Part shown: positions 26,825 to 36,700 of the stretch, piece by piece
How the letters are laid out: each line of letters opens with the position of its first letter
Numbering within the stretch: position 1 is the first letter of the stretch
Source: Paenibacillus ginsengarvi
Lineage (GTDB): Bacteria; Bacillota; Bacilli; Paenibacillales; NBRC-103111
Length of the DNA stretch: 64,000 nt
Direction of reading: 5' to 3'
Assembly: GCF_003626695.1 (NCBI RefSeq)
Contig: NZ_RBAH01000033.1
Span: forward strand, 26,041 to 90,040
Notes under the pieces: generated by a model
What the model was told of the DNA's origin: nothing
The model's database searches: none
The model's input: the letters and a program-made list of their open reading frames with translations, nothing else
Program-made: the position numbers and the translations under genes

Positions 26825-27592
26825 ATGAGATTTGATAACAAAGTGTTCATCGTTACCGGCGGAGGGACCGGAATCGGGCGGGCAACCGCTATACGGTTGG
26901 CTGGCGAAGGGGCTCGCGTAGTCATCGCGAACCGGTCGGAGATGAATGCCCAAGAGACCCTGGAGCAGATTGATGGTCTGGCGGGACTTGGGCTGTTCGT
27001 GAAGACGGATGTCGGGCAGCATGACGATATTCGGAACTTGATCCATACCACGATAAATACCTACGGGCGGCTGGACGGGATCGTCCATAGCGCCGCCATT
27101 GAATCCTTACGGGGAGTCGTGGATTTATCGATCGAGGAGTGGCACACGACCCTCAATGTCAATCTAACTTCTGCCTTTCTGCTCGGGAAATACGGGATTC
27201 CGCCTATGATCGATACAGGTGGGGGCGTGATCATCCATGTCGCTTCGGTTCATGCTCAAGCTACGATACGCAATTATGCGGCCTACGCCGCTTCCAAGGG
27301 AGGCTTGATGGCGCTGACCCGAAGCATGGCCATCGATTATGCCAAGCAGGGGATCCGCGTGAATGCCGTCCTTCCGGGCGCTACCGATACCGGCATGTTG
27401 AATCGATATGCGGAATTGGGGGGATTGTTTCATGCGGATCTGAACGAAGCATGGAAAGACTCTCAACCGCTGGGCCGAATCGGAAAACCTGAAGAGATCG
27501 CGAATCTGATTTGTTTCCTGTCCAGTGATGAAGCCAAGTTTATTATTGGTTCCGGGATGGTCATCGACGGAGGGATGCTGGCCGAGTTGTAG
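26825..27592 (+). CDS. Short-chain dehydrogenase/reductase (SDR)
   Basis: This 255-aa classical SDR has the cofactor motif TGGGTGIG (residues 11-18), HSAA at about 80-83, the catalytic Tyr154 and Lys158 (YAASK), and the usual C-terminal GSGMVIDGGM. It is intact, unlike the SDR relic at 12991. It probably works on the same sugar-derived intermediate as the neighbouring dehydrogenases. Confidence 0.93.
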   Translation: MRFDNKVFIVTGGGTGIGRATAIRLAGEGARVVIANRSEMNAQETLEQIDGLAGLGLFVKTDVGQHDDIRNLIHTTINTYGRLDGIVHSAAIESLRGVVDLSIEEWHTTLNVNLTSAFLLGKYGIPPMIDTGGGVIIHVASVHAQATIRNYAAYAASKGGLMALTRSMAIDYAKQGIRVNAVLPGATDTGMLNRYAELGGLFHADLNEAWKDSQPLGRIGKPEEIANLICFLSSDEAKFIIGSGMVIDGGMLAEL

Positions 27593-27628
27593 GAGTAGTG
27601 TAACTGCTGGGAGAAGGAGAATCTAACT

Positions 27629-27805
27629 ATGAAACATTTTGTCGTCACGTTGCCCTTGATAGATCAAGAAATCAACCAATACCGGGCGGAGACGCTGGAA
27701 GAAGCCGAAGAGCTCGCCACCCATGATCCCTATGTGATTCACGGCGCACGGTCGTGTGAAATCCGCGAGTGGTTCATCGTGGAAAGAGGGCGAGAGTATG
27801 AATGA
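27629..27805 (+). CDS. Miniaturised YciI-family protein (58 aa)
   Basis: The first 17 residues (MKHFVVTLPLIDQEINQ) match the start of YciI-like proteins, and residues 18-58 match their end (YRAETLEEAEELATHDPYVI, then HGARSCEIREWF). The usual middle of about 35 residues between them is absent, yet the frame is kept. Full-length members are about 90-100 aa with a ferredoxin-like fold; losing the central strands should abolish it. It is translated between the SDR and the nucleoside hydrolase genes, with GAGAAGGAGA upstream, and overlaps the latter by 8 bases. It may survive only because its ribosome site couples translation to the next gene. Confidence 0.7.
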   Translation: MKHFVVTLPLIDQEINQYRAETLEEAEELATHDPYVIHGARSCEIREWFIVERGREYE

Positions 27806-28820
27806 AGAGATGTTTGCGAACAGAATCATAATCGATACGGATATTGGAACCGGGGCCGTACTCGGAGGGGACCCGGACGATGCTATAGCCCTTGCGCTCG
27901 CCATGAACTCACCGGAAATCAAGCTGGAAGGCGTGACCACAGTTTATAGAGATGCAATACCGCGCGCCCGCTTCGCACAAAAGATCCTGCATTTGGGAGG
28001 AAGGGATGACATTGACGTTTATCCCGGATTAAGCGAAACGATGCTGTGCAATCGTCCTGGCGGGCATACCATTGACGGATTGCCTTGGGAGGCCGGTCGC
28101 GAGGATGAAGGTGTTGACATCGGAAGGGAATGGAAAGGGCATGCGGTTGACTTCATGATCAAGACCATTATGGACAATCCCGGGGAAATCACACTTGTGG
28201 CTCTCGGTCCACTGACCAATGTGGCCGTGGCCATGGTCCGGGAGCCCAGGATCATCAAATTTGTCAAGGAAATTATCCTGATGGGGGGAGCTCACCGACT
28301 GGGGGGCAACGGAGCGGGGCTGAACCCTGCCGAAGCTAACGTAAAGCGCGATCCCGAAGCGGCTTCCGTCGTGTTTTCATCCCAAGCACCGATTGTGATG
28401 GTTGGATTAGACGTTACTATGAAGGTGAGATTCACGCAAAATGAATGCGACCTGTTGCGAAAATCAGGAAATCCGCTGAACGAAATGCTGGCGAACATGG
28501 TAGAACAATGGTTTGAAGTGATTCGCACCAAGAGACCGGATATCCGTCAAACCGGCCAAGATAAAACACATATGCAAGATCCATTAGCCGTCTCCCTATT
28601 GTTGAACCGTTCGTTGGTTACCACCCGAAAAATGAAAGTAACGGTCGAGTATGATCACCGTGTAGGTACCGGCCAAACCGTTGCAATAGCTCCGGAAGAG
28701 AGCATATGGCTGGACTTGGGAAACACTCGCGGAAATGTCGAGGCCTGTATCGATGTAGACAGCGAGGCTTTTCGTGAGCTGCTGCTCGAGAGGCTGAATT
28801 GTACCCATTGTAGAATTTGA
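27798..28820 (+). CDS. Nucleoside hydrolase family protein
   Basis: This 340-aa member of the inosine-uridine nucleoside N-ribohydrolase family has an N-terminal Asp cluster that binds calcium, in the unusual form DTDIGTGAVLGGDPDDAIAL (residues 13-32). The standard motif DTDxGxDD is interrupted by about seven residues. The downstream VALGPLTNVA and MGGAH elements are present. ATG 27798 is chosen because AGAGGG stands 7 bases upstream and the residues before it in the frame do not fit the family. Its presence at the end of a sugar operon suggests cleavage of an N- or O-glycosidic ribosyl-like bond; the true substrate is open. Confidence 0.88.
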   Translation: MNEEMFANRIIIDTDIGTGAVLGGDPDDAIALALAMNSPEIKLEGVTTVYRDAIPRARFAQKILHLGGRDDIDVYPGLSETMLCNRPGGHTIDGLPWEAGREDEGVDIGREWKGHAVDFMIKTIMDNPGEITLVALGPLTNVAVAMVREPRIIKFVKEIILMGGAHRLGGNGAGLNPAEANVKRDPEAASVVFSSQAPIVMVGLDVTMKVRFTQNECDLLRKSGNPLNEMLANMVEQWFEVIRTKRPDIRQTGQDKTHMQDPLAVSLLLNRSLVTTRKMKVTVEYDHRVGTGQTVAIAPEESIWLDLGNTRGNVEACIDVDSEAFRELLLERLNCTHCRI

Positions 28821-29201
28821 GTGCATTGTGAAAAAAAAGACCAACCTGGAATGGTGAAAAACGCCGGGGCTTGTAGAATAATAAGGACCGATTGGAAAAT
28901 GATTGATTGAATAGAATGGAGCGGTTGTTTTATGGTTTTATTAACTCGACGACATTCCGTTCCCATTGCGACACAATCCCTGTGAAACTGTCAGAAAGGA
29001 GGGGTGAATAGTACTTTATATTTTATAAGACCTGTGAGTAGAGAATCCGACTGCAGGAACGGATCAAGCCATGATCGTGGACGCGATGGCGGATCATCTC
29101 GAGCCATGCTTCGTTGTAAGCGCTGTCGTAATCGGATGGATTTACTGGCAACAAGATATTCCCGAGGCAATCAGCAAATCGAAAGGGAGGATGTTATTGA
29201 A
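28821..29201 (+). other. Intergenic region with one possible small membrane frame
   Basis: No terminator was found after the nucleoside hydrolase. The region contains a GAAAGGAGGGG ribosome-like site near 28994. It also contains a 44-codon frame (ATG 29071 to TGA 29205) with one hydrophobic stretch (CFVVSAVVIGWIYW), whose stop overlaps the ATG of the next gene (ATGA). It could be a coupled small membrane protein or the tail of a lost gene; I do not recognise it. Confidence 0.3.
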
Positions 29202-29933
29202 ATGACCAACAAGGTGAAACCAAGGATGAAATTTATTTTTGTTGTTGCCTTACTTATTTCACTTGTTTTTCCTACTTCGATATGGGCGGGATATACGCAT
29301 GCGCCTATTACAATTACAAACCCGGCCTCGCCGATCAATATAACGGTGAACGGCAAATTAGTGAAATCGGATTTACCGCCCCAATTTAACGACGGTAAAA
29401 TATGGGTATCCGCCGAGGCAATGGCTCATTATCTATATTCGGTATTTTATGAAACTACCGATCACACTCAATTTGTTTTAAAAAATGATTACTATAAAAT
29501 GACAGCCGCATACGGAAGCAACCAAGTAACAGTAAATAACGGTTCAACGACTACAACCATTACTACCGCAATGCCCTTTAAAGACGGCTATAGAAGTTTT
29601 ATCCCATTGGATACGCTCATGTATGCGTTTGAAGCCACATATACGTGGAATGCTGGGAGCAATACGGCGGAAGTTCTCTATGATGAAAACCGGCATCTTA
29701 CCGATGAGGCTGCTATACCTACAGCCGTGCCTGGTGTTGATATAACAGCCGTAGGAAAATCGAGAGACGGCTATTATAGGATTCCGCTTAGCGATCCGAA
29801 TGCTGTAGTAACGGTATGGCGGAAGTCGGCGGATCCAGCCAACTATGTCATCCCTGCTAAACCGAGAAATACGGGCAACGCTTGGCTTGAAATGCCTAAG
29901 CCCGGTTATAATGCGGCAAATAGGCGCCTTTGA
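29202..29933 (+). CDS. Secreted stalk-domain protein, N-terminal part (frameshifted gene)
   Basis: 243 residues begin with a signal peptide (basic MTNKVKPRMK, hydrophobic FIFVVALLISLVFPTSIWA). A copper-amine-oxidase-N-like stalk domain follows (ITVNGKLVKSDLPPQFNDGKIWVSAEAMAHYL, then YRSFIPLDTLMYAF). Translation ends at TGA 29931-29933, but the protein clearly continues in the next frame (IGAFEGGISYAGGPGNE). Removing one A from 29918-29920 would join both parts into one protein of about 1275 aa. GGGAGG stands 11 bases before the ATG. The break may be a real mutation or a base-call error. Confidence 0.8.
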   Translation: MTNKVKPRMKFIFVVALLISLVFPTSIWAGYTHAPITITNPASPINITVNGKLVKSDLPPQFNDGKIWVSAEAMAHYLYSVFYETTDHTQFVLKNDYYKMTAAYGSNQVTVNNGSTTTTITTAMPFKDGYRSFIPLDTLMYAFEATYTWNAGSNTAEVLYDENRHLTDEAAIPTAVPGVDITAVGKSRDGYYRIPLSDPNAVVTVWRKSADPANYVIPAKPRNTGNAWLEMPKPGYNAANRRL

Positions 29934-32900
29934 AGGAGGCATTAGTTATGCGGGCGGCCCCGGCAACGAAATCATTCGCGTTAGAATTAAATACTCAGAC
30001 GGCATCACGCCGGATAAGTGGTTTAAAACCACCATTTCCACAGTTGTCGGGGGCGGTAACAGTATACCCGACTACACCTATCATCTAAGAAGTACGTTCA
30101 ATAATATAAGCGTGTATCTGGATTATTTCGGTTATACGGCCGGAGATTCAATTACATATACGCTTCCAGTTGCATCTCCTAACACCATGCAAGTTCCCCT
30201 TGATCCTGCAAATGAGGTGCGTTTCAGGAAAGTAGGAGCTGTGGCATGGGAAGAAGGCCTTTCACTGGCATACGATTCGGCTAACAGGAATTTCAGAGGC
30301 TCTATCATCGGTCTTGAGCCCGACACGGAATATGAAGTGCAAGTGAAAGTCCTTAAGGACAATTCTACGTACACCGATATAATCCGAACATGGAAAGAAG
30401 ACGTCCCGATCGCAAGGGACATCCCTATCTCATCCATCTATGAGCCGGGTAAACCGCTGTCCGTTCAAGGGTTGAGAGGAACAGCAAGCGGATATATCCG
30501 TATTATCGGAGACGGAACTACTGTGATCGAAGTAACCGATGAATTTTGGGAAGCGGTCATGATCGCGCAGTCCGAATATGTGATTTTGGAAAACTTAATC
30601 ATCCGGGGAGGCAAAAGGAGCGGGATCTCGGTTCTCAGTTCCAGTCACCACATCCGAATTATCAATAGTGATATTTCCGGTTTCGGAAGAGAAGCAACCC
30701 TCTACTTGGGAAAGCAAACGATAGTCAACAATTCAAATCCGAATCTGGCTGTTGACCTGCGCACAGGGCAAGTTTATTCTGCCAACGCCACGCCTGTCAA
30801 CAATGACTCGGGTATCCATGTAAGCGACGCAAGTTATCTCGTCATTGAAAAAAACTTTATTCATAATGCAAGAACAAAATCCAATGCATGGAATGCTGGC
30901 GGAGGTAGAGGATGGTACGAAAATGTGCCGGGGTTCTTCGAATGGAATGAAAAACATCCGCAAGGTGTAAGCGGCATGTATGCAAGAGGAGGAGTAGGCG
31001 TCGTGATTCGATACAACGACATTGTCGGAAGCGACGATCACCGTTTTAACGCTCTCATTGAAACTTACGGAAATCACGATACAGACGGCGGTATCGGGGT
31101 CGATTCCGACGTATACGGAAACTATTTGGCGTTTGGTCAAGCCGACAGCATGGAATTAGAAGGCTCGAATATGAACGTAAGGTTTTACAACAACAAAATA
31201 GAGGGCATGTCTGGCGGCTTAGGGATGGATTCGGTTTATATAGGTCCCGTGTATGTGTTTAGAAATCTGATCACGAACTTGGGTGACGAATGGGGATTGG
31301 TTACAGGAGTAACCAAGCACGGAACAGATCCTGCTGATTGGAGAATGGGATTGGGCGTTAACTATCTGTTTAACAATACGATCATTAGTCCAATGGGTCA
31401 TATAACCCGGAAAGACGCTCAATTATACAGACCGTATTATCGGAATAATATCATTGAATCCCAAGATAGTCCTGTTGGCGGCCAGAACGTAATTACGCTT
31501 AAACATATGTACAATTATCCCGGCGTTAGCTACGATTACGACTTGCTTAACGGAGCTTCGACATCCACGAATAATACCAGTACCGGCGGACCTGTGCCGA
31601 TCGTTGAGCCTCACGGGATTACCGGGGTAAAGACCGGAACGGCTATAGCACCCGATTCGAGCAAAAAGGCGACATTCTCCAACAGAACGGAAGGGGATTA
31701 TAGCCAAACGAGCGGGAGTCTCGGTTTTGACGCGGGCACCACGATTCCTAACTTTGTAACCAGTGCTTCGTACTCAGGCTCCGCACCTGATATTGGAGCT
31801 ATCGAAAGCGGCAAAGATGTGATCATTCCTACCAGACCAACCGCTTTAAGGTCAGATGGCAACAAATATCAGGTCAACATTACAGGGAATACAACTCAAA
31901 CCGTCACGATCAAAACGAACGGTATTCCGACCGGAACCGAATATAATCTACGGAAGAACAACGATAATGTTTGGTTTACCGTTACAAATGCTGCAGGCGG
32001 TACCAGCGGCACGATTACAGAGGGTGTCGACCTGGTGCTCACTGTAACCGGCTACCCCAAGAAAATCGGTAAAAATTTCATGGGTGGACAATTCGGAACT
32101 ACCATAACAAAAGGTCTGGTTGACCTTGCTAATTCGAAGTTTAATGTATTAACGGGTCAACCGGCAAAAGGGAAAGGAGCCTTCTTTGTTAAATTGGACG
32201 ATGGTCTTTCCTTGCCGATTTCGGTATATGTGACGGAAGGCAGCTATAACGCGAGCCATAATGTTACCTTTAAAGATGGGGCATTCGAACAAACGATGGC
32301 GGTCAATGCAGACGGAATGTCGCTCGGCGCAAAGGTTACACCTCCGACGCGGACAAAAGAATTTTATGCCTTCTTAGGCTGGTTCGACGCCACGTATGCG
32401 CACAAGTTTGATTTCAGCAAACCAGTCGAAGCGGATACCGTCCTATACGCCAAGTGGCAGCCGGACACCACTCCGCCCGTAAGCTCTGCAGCTGTGGCCG
32501 GAACGGCCGGATCGGGGGGATGGTATAAATCGGACGTCACGGTTTCGCTCTCAGCCTCATATGACATTGCCGGTATCCATGCGACCCAATATGCGTTAAC
32601 CGTCGTACAGAGCGTTTACGGCACGCCACCGACGATTGGCTTTATAGCATACCCTTCACCGCTTGTGCTTGGTGACGGCATCTATGATGTGCAGTATCGC
32701 TCGATAGATAAGGCGGGCAATGCAGAAACCGCCAAATCCATAATAGTGAAGTCCGATAAGATTGCGCCGACGTTTACGGTATCGGCGAACGGAGATCCGC
32801 TGATGGAGGGCGCGGTGTTTGATGACAGCCAGCCCGTTACGCTGACTGTTGTAAGCGGAGATAGCTTATCCGGTGTTGCCTCACAGGTGGTTACTGTCGA

Positions 32901-33030
32901 TGGCCAGCCTTACGTGCCGGGAACAGCATTGAATTGGGCAGGTCAGTTAGGAACCCATGTCGTTCAAGTTACGGTGACGGATCAAGCAGGAAACTCGAGT
33001 CAACGGACGACGAATGTCACCGTTAATTGA
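29920..33030 (+). CDS. Beta-helix and repeat-domain part of the same secreted protein
   Basis: This is the continuation of the stalk protein, 1036 codons. After a fibronectin-like segment (LEPDTEYEVQVKVLKD) comes a right-handed parallel beta-helix (about 30560-31560, with repeated NN/N-x-I turns such as YNDIVGSDDHRFNA) of the pectate-lyase-like type. An InlB B-repeat-like domain follows (EFYAFLGWFDATYAHKF, ending LYAKWQ), then two OmpL47/Ig-like domains (YKSDVTVSLSASYDIAGI and QVTVTDQAGNSSQRTTN). No SLH or sortase anchor is seen. It is probably an extracellular polysaccharide-binding or -cleaving enzyme. AT-rich codon use contrasts with the cassette downstream. A terminator follows directly. 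Confidence 0.8.
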   Translation: MGAFEGGISYAGGPGNEIIRVRIKYSDGITPDKWFKTTISTVVGGGNSIPDYTYHLRSTFNNISVYLDYFGYTAGDSITYTLPVASPNTMQVPLDPANEVRFRKVGAVAWEEGLSLAYDSANRNFRGSIIGLEPDTEYEVQVKVLKDNSTYTDIIRTWKEDVPIARDIPISSIYEPGKPLSVQGLRGTASGYIRIIGDGTTVIEVTDEFWEAVMIAQSEYVILENLIIRGGKRSGISVLSSSHHIRIINSDISGFGREATLYLGKQTIVNNSNPNLAVDLRTGQVYSANATPVNNDSGIHVSDASYLVIEKNFIHNARTKSNAWNAGGGRGWYENVPGFFEWNEKHPQGVSGMYARGGVGVVIRYNDIVGSDDHRFNALIETYGNHDTDGGIGVDSDVYGNYLAFGQADSMELEGSNMNVRFYNNKIEGMSGGLGMDSVYIGPVYVFRNLITNLGDEWGLVTGVTKHGTDPADWRMGLGVNYLFNNTIISPMGHITRKDAQLYRPYYRNNIIESQDSPVGGQNVITLKHMYNYPGVSYDYDLLNGASTSTNNTSTGGPVPIVEPHGITGVKTGTAIAPDSSKKATFSNRTEGDYSQTSGSLGFDAGTTIPNFVTSASYSGSAPDIGAIESGKDVIIPTRPTALRSDGNKYQVNITGNTTQTVTIKTNGIPTGTEYNLRKNNDNVWFTVTNAAGGTSGTITEGVDLVLTVTGYPKKIGKNFMGGQFGTTITKGLVDLANSKFNVLTGQPAKGKGAFFVKLDDGLSLPISVYVTEGSYNASHNVTFKDGAFEQTMAVNADGMSLGAKVTPPTRTKEFYAFLGWFDATYAHKFDFSKPVEADTVLYAKWQPDTTPPVSSAAVAGTAGSGGWYKSDVTVSLSASYDIAGIHATQYALTVVQSVYGTPPTIGFIAYPSPLVLGDGIYDVQYRSIDKAGNAETAKSIIVKSDKIAPTFTVSANGDPLMEGAVFDDSQPVTLTVVSGDSLSGVASQVVTVDGQPYVPGTALNWAGQLGTHVVQVTVTDQAGNSSQRTTNVTVN

Positions 33031-33066
33031 TTAAACGATTCTAGCACTTCAAAAGTCGAGTTGCAG

Positions 33067-33096
33067 CCCTGGTCTCGTTATGAGATCAGGGTTTTT
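33067..33096 (+). terminator. Rho-independent terminator after the beta-helix gene
   Basis: CCCTGGTCTC pairs with GAGATCAGGG (one G-T pair) around gttat and is followed by five T. It shows that the beta-helix gene has its own 3' end and was not cut by the IS remnant. Confidence 0.85.
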
Positions 33097-33119
33097 CATG
33101 ACTCGGACTCGTACAATTC

Positions 33120-33326
33120 GTGACGTACAAGGCTGAAAGCGCCGGTCGTCAAGTGGTGCGTGTCGATCCGCGCTATACATCGCAGTGTTGCTCCACATGC
33201 CATCACATCGTGAAGAAAACGCTTGCCGAACGTATCCATCGCTGTAAGCAATGCGGTACAACGTTAGATCGGGATGTGAATGCGGCGATCAACATCCTGG
33301 CGCGCGCGAAGCGGCAAGTCTCGTAA
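33120..33326 (+). pseudogene. TnpB zinc-ribbon remnant of an IS200/IS605-family element
   Basis: 68 codons match the C-terminal end of TnpB (OrfB zinc ribbon). VDPRYTSQCCSTCHH supplies the first Cys pair and HRCKQCGTTLDRDVNAAINIL the second, with the conserved D-R-D-x-N of the third RuvC motif. The N-terminal 300 or so residues, including the first two RuvC acidic residues, are missing. It is therefore a non-functional 3' fragment, joined to its own right end at 33327-33429. Confidence 0.85.
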
Positions 33327-33429
33327 CCGCACAAAGGGAGACTAGGCTCGGACGGAGCCTTCGGGGAGGGACGAGGTTACGAGTCTCGACGATTCGAGAA
33401 GCCCACGGCTTAAGCCGTGAGGAGTCGTC
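33327..33429 (+). mobile_element. Right end and omega-RNA-like region of the IS200/IS605 remnant
   Basis: Three consecutive hairpins follow the tnpB stop: GGCTC/GAGCC (33343-33357), CTCGA/TCGAG (33383-33396) and CACGGC-ttaa-GCCGTG (33402-33417), then GAGGAGTCGTCAC. The last hairpin and tail are typical of right ends of these elements. In active relatives this stretch overlaps the guide RNA used by TnpB. No matching left end was found in the window. Confidence 0.75.
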
Positions 33430-33501
33430 ACAAAGAAGCGCAGGTCAACAATCCGGAGTAAAAAACATGGAAATATAATATCTTCACAACTTAGCAATAA
33501 C

Positions 33502-33541
33502 AAACAACCACGAAGCCGATGTGACGCTTCGTGGTTGTTTT
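33502..33541 (+). terminator. Strong terminator upstream of the giant-protein cassette
   Basis: AAACAACCACGAAGC pairs with GCTTCGTGGTTGTTT (15 bp) around a 9-base loop. No gene ends immediately before it except the IS remnant. It may be the terminator of a gene lost by the insertion, and it insulates the cassette downstream. Confidence 0.85.
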
Positions 33542-33769
33542 ACGTTTAATCTTCAAATGAGGGTCGTCCCTAACGAAAGATCCTGATGCGTTGAAAAATC
33601 GACATTGAAGTTAGATAAACAGGAACTAGTCCCCATTTAATTACTGCCAATATTTTCTTATTATCTAATTAAGCAGAATAGTCAGATAGCTTATAGCGAC
33701 AGGTTAAATGCGTTGACTAATGACCTTCGGGAAGCCGTCTTTCAGAGGGTCATATAAAGGAGGAAAATA
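33542..33769 (+). promoter_or_regulatory. Leader of the giant-protein cassette
   Basis: This AT-rich 230-base leader has no gene. A hairpin ATGACC (33720-33725)/GGGTCAT (33747-33753) lies just before the very strong ribosome site AAAGGAGG and could mask or expose it. A TTGACT at 33713 has no fitting -10 box. No other convincing promoter was seen. Confidence 0.45.
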
Positions 33770-36700
33770 ATGCCGCTCCAGTCTGAACAAGCCCTTTCGA
33801 TGACAACGCTCGGAATGTTGGGCGACGTGCCCGCCGATCCGCTGCAGCCGCCGCTGGTCGACGCTATGCACCTGCGCTGGTCCTTCGGTGCAGCCCGCAG
33901 CTTTCCCTGGTATGGATACTACCTTTTCCGCCGCCTCAGTCGCCGAGAACAAGCAGAACTCCGCTGCGTTCTCCCGCAGCTACGTGTTAAAGGAATTGCC
34001 GGACCTTCAGAGCTCCATGTCACCTTATTGGAAACCACTCTAGGCAACTTCACCAGCGACCGCGATCTGATTGTAACCGACGATTTCCCTACCGGCGGAG
34101 TGGGGGAGCTCGATCTGCGTGGCCGTTCCTTTCTACGCTTTACCTTTGCAGAGCCGATGTTTTTTGTGTCCTACCAGGTAGGATTGCGCAAGGACACAGT
34201 AGACGGAGCCCTACGCTGCATCTCTTTTCAAAAGGACGACTCCGTTTCGACCGCCAATCCCAAAATGAAGGACGGGGTGCGGTTTACCGTTTACGAGCGT
34301 GACGACAAGGTGTCGAAGAGCACCCGTGTGCTGATCAACAAGGAGGGCAGCCCGATGCTCCATCTCGGGTACCGAACGCGGGTGGAGCTCCCCTGTAGCG
34401 CATCGGCTCTGGTGGTCACGGTTGCCAACTATTCCAGCGAAGGCAAGGTGGTCGGCGTCGACATTGAAGGCCGAGAGGTGGTAAGCCAAGCCTTGCCTCG
34501 AGGGGATAGCGAATCCGTAACCGTTGAACTGAAGGGAGAAGGAATCGTCGAGGTCTTTTTTTTGGCGCCCGGGAATGAGACATTCCTGCTACGGCTCTGC
34601 TATTTATGTGATCAAGGAGGCAAAGAGGGGGATATCGGGCTGCATGTTCGCTTTTATTCCGGCGGGACGATCCTTCACGAAGAGCCCGTAGTCGGAAGCG
34701 CGGGGGATATCGTGCACGGCAAGTACACAAGCGACTTGATCACAGCAATCGAGTTCAGCGGGGGAGATGCCGCCGTTGTCGATATTTGCGGTGCAAGTGT
34801 CGACCAAGCCCTGAACGGCGGGTGGGAGCCGGTGGAGCGCTGTCCGCAGCCGCTCGCGCTGCCTGTGTTCGATCCCGAGTATCCGGCCAGCGGCGGTAAG
34901 CCCGCGGATATCGACGCCTCTCGCAAAGAGGCTATTTCGCGCATCCGCTACGGGGACCCTGCCGACTGGGACGGTACACGTTTCGACCTTATGCACACCG
35001 CACTGCAGGAGATAGTCGATCTCGGCCCCGCCGGCCCCGACATGAAGGATATTGGATCGGACAATGTGCCCGCTTCGGCGGGAGGGACGCCGACGCTGGC
35101 ACGCCTTCGGCCGATGAACTATTTGCTAATGGGCGCTCTGTATGCTCCGATAGCCCAAATGCTTGGATTATACTGGGCGGACGAGACAGCCGGCAAGAAT
35201 ATCGCATACGACTACCTCATAATTGCCGACCATGCTGACATCGGAAAAGGAAATGCCTCGGATATGCTCGCTTGGTTCAACAGTCCATCTCTCAACTTTA
35301 ACGATATCGACGCCTGGGTGTGCTTTAACCGTACTTTGGGCTCGCCCGCGCCGTTGTCGCCTCCCTGGTCTCTACGAGCTTACGCACTTCCTGGAACAAC
35401 AGCAGAGCAAACCGACGGCACGCTACGCGACCTGACAAACAACGCCGGGCTCACTTGGGAACTTCAACAAACCGCTTCGGGCAAGCTGCAAAGCGGCGCG
35501 CCGACGATGTATGTCATCCGCCGTAGCGAGCGATATGACATGAAGCCTGCAGGGCCCATACCCACGGAAAAGCATAAGGCTATAAACGATATTCCGCACG
35601 TTGTCACGCGTCCGCCTAATCCGAGTACCGTCGTAGAGCGCCCCGCGCATTGGCCGGCATTCCCTTTACACTATACGGACTCCGGTCTCGAGGAAGGCTG
35701 GTATAGCTACCGCGTGAACGGCGTGGATCTATTCGGCCGCTATAGTGCCGCCAGCGCTCCCGCTGCGTGGTTCCAGTGGTCGCCGCCGCCGGATCCTCGC
35801 CCGTGGTACTACCTGGATGGCAAGGGGAGCACGGAAGTCCACGCGTATGCGATTTCCTTGCTGGACAAGGTCCCTCCACCGCCGCCTACCGCGGTGGAGG
35901 GGATGGTGCTCGACCCGAAGGACCCGGACCTCCTGCGCGACGCAGCATACGAGTCCTGGTTTATGACGCTCTCGACAGCGGAACGCGATTCTGTGGTGGG
36001 ACTGCGGGTCCGTTGGATGTGGACATGGTCCCAGATGCGGCAGGCTCCGGACACGCGGGAATTCCGTGTTTATTGGCGCGGTGGCCAGCCGAATGTCTAT
36101 AAAGGCCGCGTCGGCACCGTGAAGACAGTGGATGCCGCGCACAGCATCGCAAGGACGGATATCTCCCACAGTGCTGGAGCCAACGCTTTCGTCGGCGCCT
36201 ATCTCAGGGCCGCTGGGCGCTCGTTCCGCATTACGGGCAGCTCCGCCGGTTCGCCTCTGGAAGTCACGGTGGAGAATCTCCTCCCAGACCATTCCCTGAA
36301 GCCGGAAACGGGGGCGAAGTGCTCGATCTCCATCCCGCCGGGTCATACTCTCTATTCCGATATCAGCGAGGTTCGGCAGTGGGAGGAGCGGGTGTGGGTG
36401 GTTCCCTACAGCGATTATACGGCACTGGGCGTAATCCCTGCCTCGGTTCCCGGTGGTAGTGGTGACCAGCTCGCAGGGAATGGAGCCGCTGCTATTGGGA
36501 ATATTATCACCCTTCCGGCAGGCACTGATATTTCCGCGATCCGCCCGTATGATTTTCATCTCTACTTGTCGGAGGATACAGCGCGGCCAAGCCGCATTTA
36601 CCGCATTATTTCGGTCAACCCGGCTGCGAAAGAGGTGACGTTGGACGGAGCGCCCGTCATCGCAGGAGGATCGAGCGGCTGGGAGATCGGGCTTTTGACG

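Noticed and set aside
29845..29919. Independent start for the beta-helix part at 29845
   Set aside because: This stretch overlaps the stalk-domain frame, has no ribosome site, and the downstream frame continues the stalk protein's sequence, so a frameshift is the better explanation.
33120..33326. Intact TnpB nuclease
   Set aside because: Only 68 residues with the zinc ribbon are present; the RuvC core is missing.
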